From the NCBI GenBank assembly GCA_965218625.1, contig CBDCLG010000020.1, positions 62,001-126,000 on the forward strand: a stretch of DNA of 64,000 nucleotides. Direction: 5' to 3'. Below the pieces are notes generated by a model, which saw only the letters and a list, made by a program, of their open reading frames with translations, did not search any database and was not told the origin of the DNA. A program made the translations under genes and the position numbers. The stretch comes from Bin5 sp965218625. GTDB taxonomy: Bacteria > Chloroflexota > Anaerolineae > Caldilineales > Caldilineaceae. Position 1 is the stretch's first letter. Each line of letters opens with the position of its first letter. Shown piece after piece: positions 60,289 to 64,000 of the stretch.

Positions 60289-61254
60289 TCATCTGACCAG
60301 CTCGGTGACCAGGTCGCCCGGCGGGAGGCCCTGCGCGATGCGGTCCACGTTGGCTGCCGCGGCCTGCATGCGGCGCCGCGGCGTGCCCGGCGTGTAGGCC
60401 GAACAGTGGGGCGTGAGAATCGCGTTGTCGAGCTGCTGCAGAGGATGGTCGGGCGACAGCGGCTCCTCGGCGAACGCGTCGATGGCGGCCCCCTTGATCT
60501 GCCCCTGCTGCAACGCTTCGATAAGCGCCTCCTCGTCGACCAGCTCGCCGCGCGCGATGTTGATCAGGACCGCCGACTCTTTCATCAGACCGAACACCCG
60601 CCGGTCGATCAAGTGCCGCGTTGCCGAGTTCAGATGCAGGTGCAGCGACAGATAGTCGGCCTCGGCTACCACGCGGTCCATCTGGTCGGGCGTGCCCAGG
60701 AACTCGACGTGGAACTCGTCCAGCTCCGCCTGCGGGAACGCAACCACGTCGGTCGCCATGATGCGTATGCCCAGCGGCCAGGCCCGCCGCGCCAGCTCAC
60801 GTGCGCTGGCGCCGAAGCCGATCAGCCCCAACACTTGCCCTTCCATCTCATCGCAGATGATGCGCTGCCAGCTGTCGGCCCGGTTCACGTTGAGATTCTT
60901 GGCGAAGTAGAGGATCATCATCAGCGCGTGTTCCGCCAGGGGCACCGCGCTCAACGGCCCGGGCGAGTTCGCCAGCGCCAGTCCGGTCTCCAGAAAATAC
61001 TCTACGTCGACTTCGTCAGTGCCATTCGTGGTGACCTGCCACAGCTTGACACCGGCTGCCAGCCCCATGTCGATCAACGGGCGCGTGGCGACGGCGCCGC
61101 CCGGGTCGACCACAACCTCGACCCCTTCAAACTGCCCCTCCGCCGGCTTGTCGGGGTCAAAGATCTCGACCTGGTAGCGTTCGTCGATCGCGTCGGCAAA
61201 ATAGGGATAGGCGCGGTCAAGGCCACTCGCCGCGCGCAGATAGAGTACTTTCAT
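60289..61254 (-). CDS. D-isomer-specific 2-hydroxyacid dehydrogenase
   Basis: 321 residues. NAD motif LGLIGFGASARELA near 140, catalytic Arg in NIARGELV, Glu in DAFAEEPL and His in TPHCSAYT. Divergent from the neighbour at 59148, so the pair are not a recent duplication. Starts 55 bp after the phytanoyl-CoA dioxygenase-like gene. Confidence 0.9.
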   Translation of the reverse strand: MKVLYLRAASGLDRAYPYFADAIDERYQVEIFDPDKPAEGQFEGVEVVVDPGGAVATRPLIDMGLAAGVKLWQVTTNGTDEVDVEYFLETGLALANSPGPLSAVPLAEHALMMILYFAKNLNVNRADSWQRIICDEMEGQVLGLIGFGASARELARRAWPLGIRIMATDVVAFPQAELDEFHVEFLGTPDQMDRVVAEADYLSLHLHLNSATRHLIDRRVFGLMKESAVLINIARGELVDEEALIEALQQGQIKGAAIDAFAEEPLSPDHPLQQLDNAILTPHCSAYTPGTPRRRMQAAAANVDRIAQGLPPGDLVTELVR

Positions 61255-61309
61255 TGCCTGAACTCTCCTGGTTGTAGGTTTCCCTGGTGGTTGAATGAAG
61301 TGAAGCCGC

Positions 61310-62080
61310 CTACGTCAGGCCCATCTCGACCCACTTGGCCGACATGCGGCGGATGCGAGGATTCTCGCTGCATAAGAAGTCATCGGTGAAGACGCGCTGC
61401 GGCTGGCTGAACTGATAGCCCTCGATCGCCTCCAGCACGACGCCGTGATTCCACTTCAGCATCTCCGTGTCGGCTTCGGTCTGCGGTTGCGGGACGAAGT
61501 TTACTGCCATATGACGGCGGCCGCGGCCGCCCCCGAAGGAGGCATGCCAGACATTCATGTCCATGAAGCATACATCGCCGGGCTGCGATTCGAAGGGAAA
61601 GCAGGGGATCTGATCGCCGGGCAGCGCAAACTGCTCCATCGGCTTCAGCGCCTCGTGCAGCGGCAGCTGATGCGAGCCGGGAATCAGGCGCAGGCACCCC
61701 GTCGCCGCGGTCACGCTGTCCAGGTAGAGCGAGACCTTCATCGGCCGGTAGTCCAGCCGCGTGCCGTCCGGGTGCCACTGGGTATCCTCCACGTAGAGCT
61801 GCCCTTCCGAGCAGAGCCAGAGGAAGCCGTCGCCCAGAAGCGTTTCAATCGTGCCATAGATGCGATCGTCGGCCACCATATCGGTCAGGAGCGGGCTCAG
61901 CTCGGCGATGCCGTAGAGGGACTGGCGCTTCTCGCCGCCGAAGGGCTGCCCCCGCCGGTCCGACGTCATCAAGCGGTCGAACTCGTTAACAATGGCATCC
62001 GTCTCCTGCCGGTCGAACGCTTGCCGCAGCACCAAGTAGCCGAAGGCGCGGAAAAAGGCAATCTGTTCATCGGTAATCAT
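61310..62080 (-). CDS. Phytanoyl-CoA dioxygenase (PhyH) family protein
   Basis: 256 residues. Fe(II)/2-oxoglutarate oxygenase: HxD in DTQWHPDGTRLD (near 110), distal His in VWHASFGGG and the 2-oxoglutarate Arg in GRRHMAVNFV. The substrate of bacterial members is rarely phytanoyl-CoA; hydroxylation of small molecules is typical. Placed between a TIM-barrel isomerase gene and two hydroxyacid dehydrogenases in one operon. ATG 62080 used. Confidence 0.88.
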   Translation of the reverse strand: MITDEQIAFFRAFGYLVLRQAFDRQETDAIVNEFDRLMTSDRRGQPFGGEKRQSLYGIAELSPLLTDMVADDRIYGTIETLLGDGFLWLCSEGQLYVEDTQWHPDGTRLDYRPMKVSLYLDSVTAATGCLRLIPGSHQLPLHEALKPMEQFALPGDQIPCFPFESQPGDVCFMDMNVWHASFGGGRGRRHMAVNFVPQPQTEADTEMLKWNHGVVLEAIEGYQFSQPQRVFTDDFLCSENPRIRRMSAKWVEMGLT

Positions 62081-62119
62081 TGCAGACCCCCGTCGGTCGA
62101 ATTGTAGAGTCGTTTCACT

Positions 62120-63001
62120 TCACGTTTCCGCCAGAAGCCGGCGCAGAGTGGCGACATTGCGCGGCAGGGCCGCGGTCGGCTCCTCCAGGCCCTGGTATTC
62201 GATCATCATGTAGCCATCATAGCGCAGCTGCTCCAGTTCCGCCAGTATCGGCGGCAGATCGACTACGCCACCGTCGATGTCCGTCCCTGTGTAGCGCAGG
62301 CCGCTATCGGCCTCGAAGTAGCGGACCCCCGGCTCGTAGGGCTGCAGCGGGCGGCTGTTCTTGATATGCACGTGCGCGATGTGCGGCGCCATCACCCGCA
62401 GCGTCTCCAGCGGGTCCTCGCCGACGCACAGCGAGGCGCAGCTGTCGTAGATCAGGCGGAAGCCGGGCGAATCGACCTGCGCGCAGATGTCGCGGCAGTC
62501 GGCGGCGCGACCCATCAGAGGACGGCTGGGCGGGTAGTCGACGTTTTCGGCGATCAGCGTGACGCCGACAGTGTGCGCCCGCTCGGCGCAGACGCGCAGC
62601 CCCTCCACCATCCAGCCCCGTTGCCGCTCGATGGGCCAGTCCTCTTTGCCCACGCCGGGCACGATCATGCCCAGCGCCGCACCCATCTCGGCGAACCGGT
62701 CGATGTGCGCGTACGCCTCATCGATCGCGGCCGCGCGTTTCTCCGGCGGCAGCGCCAAATCAACAAAAAAGATGTAGGAGATGAGCGGCAGGCCGGCGTT
62801 CTCGGCCACCCTCCTGACGTAGGCCGGCGAGCAGTCATCCCAGTACTGGCCCATCAGCTCGAGGCCGTCGACGTCGAGCGTTCCGCACAGCGCGATCGCC
62901 TCCTCGCGGCTGTAGAGGCCGGCATGCTGCCGGGGTTGCGTAATGCCCTCGATGATGTACCAGTCTGCATTGAATTCGGTCATCGTGATACGGCACTGCA
63001 T
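62120..63001 (-). CDS. Sugar phosphate isomerase/epimerase-family TIM barrel
   Basis: 293 residues. Glu in GLELMGQYW, Glu in LIAENVDYP, Asp in RLIYDSCASL, His in HVHIKNSRPL and Glu in MMIEYQGLE mark the metal site. First gene of the 58367-63001 operon. ATG 63001 follows AAAAGGGTG; M7 at 62983 is an alternative. An AT-rich region upstream (63040-63070) must hold its promoter. Confidence 0.86.
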   Translation of the reverse strand: MQCRITMTEFNADWYIIEGITQPRQHAGLYSREEAIALCGTLDVDGLELMGQYWDDCSPAYVRRVAENAGLPLISYIFFVDLALPPEKRAAAIDEAYAHIDRFAEMGAALGMIVPGVGKEDWPIERQRGWMVEGLRVCAERAHTVGVTLIAENVDYPPSRPLMGRAADCRDICAQVDSPGFRLIYDSCASLCVGEDPLETLRVMAPHIAHVHIKNSRPLQPYEPGVRYFEADSGLRYTGTDIDGGVVDLPPILAELEQLRYDGYMMIEYQGLEEPTAALPRNVATLRRLLAET

Positions 63002-63036
63002 CGTTCACACCCTTTTCCTGCTGATGGAGCCGGCTC

Positions 63037-63063
63037 TTGCATAATAATGAAGTGTAATATAAT
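63037..63063 (+). promoter_or_regulatory. Weak candidate promoter in a divergent AT-rich gap
   Basis: Plus-strand TTGCAT and a perfect TATAAT are only 15 bp apart. It would serve the disrupted gene at 63142. The same AT-rich patch offers -10-like TATATT and TATTAT on the minus strand. Confidence 0.3.
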
Positions 63064-63141
63064 TGACATCGGGCAGCTGGCGTCCGAAAGTCCCGCATTG
63101 CCTGTAGAAGGACCGGCACGGGACCGACATTGGGTCTGCCT

Positions 63142-63612
63142 ATGAAAGTCCTGGCTGTCGTCGTCCATATCCAGTTTATCGCCGCGCAGTTCTACGAGCC
63201 ATCTTCGGGGCGAGCCGGCGGCACAATCTGGCAGTTTTTCAATCCCCGGATGGAATTGGGCCCGCTCGTTGCGATCTTCAACTCCTGGCAGGGCAAACGA
63301 AATTTCGACAGATTCGGCGGAGAGGGCCTGCCCAGGGAATACCTGGAGGCGAATGTACCGTTCTAACTCGGTATTGCGTTCATGGCCGGGTTGCTGTCGA
63401 ACCGGATTGGCTCTGAAGTGCCCGACCCGGAGAACACGATGGGACTGCTGTGGACCGCGATTGAAGCGACCCAGCCGCTGCTCATGCTCACTGCCGGCTC
63501 ACACCGGATGCGGAGCGGCGAATGGGCTGCTTGCGCGGTTGACGGAGCGGCCGGCGCGCCCCGGAATCTGCTTACAAGACTCCCTTACGCTCAGTCGCGT
63601 TCCCGGTCCTGA
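63142..63612 (+). pseudogene. Membrane protein gene interrupted by an in-frame TAA
   Basis: Reads MKVLAVVVHIQFIAAQFYEP, then FFNPRMELGPLVAIFNSWQG and GLPREYLEANVPF, TAA (63364-63366), and continues in frame as LGIAFMAGLLSNRIGSEV, GLLWTAIEATQPLLM. The stop falls inside what looks like a membrane helix (PF-stop-LGIAFMAGLLS), so a TAC or TAT Tyr codon probably mutated. Family not recognised. The end is uncertain, as the frame runs slightly into the convergent SDR gene. Confidence 0.6.
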
Positions 63613-64000
63613 GAGAAATCAAAGTCAGACATATCCGGGGTGAAGCCGCGCAGCGTCCAGCCGCCGTCCACGTAGATAATCTGGCCGGTGACCAGCGCGG
63701 CGTCTTCGCTGGCCAGGAAGACGCACAGGCCGACGTAGTCCTCCACGTAGGCGAGGCGGCCCGCCGGCGTGATCGCGTTCCACTTCTGGTCGAAGTCGGG
63801 GTCGTAGCCGCGGTTGCGCTCGGTGCTGGTGGCCGTCGGCCCGATCGCGTTCACACGCACCTCCGGCGCCAACTCGAGCGCCAGCTGACGGGTGAGCGCC
63901 TCCAGCCCGCCCTTCGCCATCGTGTAGCTGGAATGCGCAGGAATCATCAGTTTGGCCGCGATCGAGCTGATGTTGATGATCGAGCCGCTGCCCTGTTCCT
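63591..64000 (-). CDS. Short-chain dehydrogenase/reductase, partial (5' end beyond the window)
   Basis: C-terminal about 136 residues of a classical SDR, open to the right edge. Catalytic Ser in IINISSIAAK, Tyr and Lys in YTMAKGGLEAL, then VNAIGPTAT and the ending LVTGQIIYVDGGW. The NAD motif lies outside the window. Unrelated in detail to the SDR at 33612. Confidence 0.9.
   Translation of the reverse strand, partial: EQGSGSIINISSIAAKLMIPAHSSYTMAKGGLEALTRQLALELAPEVRVNAIGPTATSTERNRGYDPDFDQKWNAITPAGRLAYVEDYVGLCVFLASEDAALVTGQIIYVDGGWTLRGFTPDMSDFDFSQDRERD

Noticed and set aside
63063..63068. Perfect TTGACA on the plus strand
   Set aside because: No -10 box at 16-18 bp; probably chance in an AT-rich gap.
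1..64000. CRISPR array or phage gene cluster
   Set aside because: No regularly spaced repeats of 20-40 bp, no cas genes and no capsid, tail or terminase proteins were seen.

Overview
The window looks like chromosomal DNA from a GC-rich heterotrophic bacterium. My best inference is Chloroflexota, possibly Caldilineae-like: menaquinone methyltransferase, a bifunctional penicillin-binding protein, a Uma2 nuclease, many ABC substrate-binding proteins, and several isomerase, aldolase and amidohydrolase genes typical of carbohydrate-degrading marine or host-associated Chloroflexota. No rRNA, tRNA or marker gene here fixes the taxonomy, so that placement is a judgement.

Left part (1-21100): partial threonine synthase; an acyl-CoA dehydrogenase/etfBA operon behind a good sigma70-type promoter and a leader of three hairpins; envelope genes (CPBP protease, glycosyltransferase, PH/DUF1648-like membrane protein, surE, a class A PBP); then methyltransferase, ubiE and a STAND-type ATPase in one overlapping operon. 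Next to it lies a remarkable 1103-residue protein: two predicted seven-bladed propellers and a Y_Y_Y-like domain, as in hybrid two-component sensors, joined through a membrane segment to a STAND ATPase instead of a histidine kinase. A GcvT-like protein and a cupin follow.

Middle (21100-43400): almost everything is on the minus strand. There is a catabolic operon (HpcH/HpaI aldolase, IolE-like isomerase, M24 peptidase, Gfo/Idh/MocA dehydrogenase), a complete peptide-type ABC transporter, and a long run of SDR, DegT aminotransferase, a degenerate M24-fold protein, M20 peptidase, a carbohydrate-type ABC importer and an amidohydrolase. The run ends in an ABC permease truncated by a mobile element.

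Mobile regions: 43423-46437 is a 3.0-kb IS1595-family element with matching terminal inverted repeats and about seven small passenger genes. A second, shattered relative at about 55.05-56.0 kb left an in-frame fusion of an epimerase start to a transposase tail, a duplicated epimerase upstream region and decaying passenger genes. A leader hairpin covering the ribosome-binding site is shared by passenger genes of the two elements.

Right part (46500-64000): two divergent catabolic operons are driven by consensus promoters in the 49310-49706 gap. They encode fuconolactonase-like and other amidohydrolases, tagatose-3-epimerase-like TIM barrels and a Tat-exported sugar ABC system. After the Uma2 gene and the mobile debris come an epimerase/amidohydrolase pair and a minus-strand operon (TIM-barrel isomerase, phytanoyl-CoA dioxygenase-like protein, two D-2-hydroxyacid dehydrogenases, HpcH/HpaI aldolase). 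A nonsense-disrupted membrane-protein gene and a partial SDR close the window. The common theme is import and oxidative breakdown of sugars, sugar acids or cyclitols and peptides; the actual substrates cannot be read from sequence.
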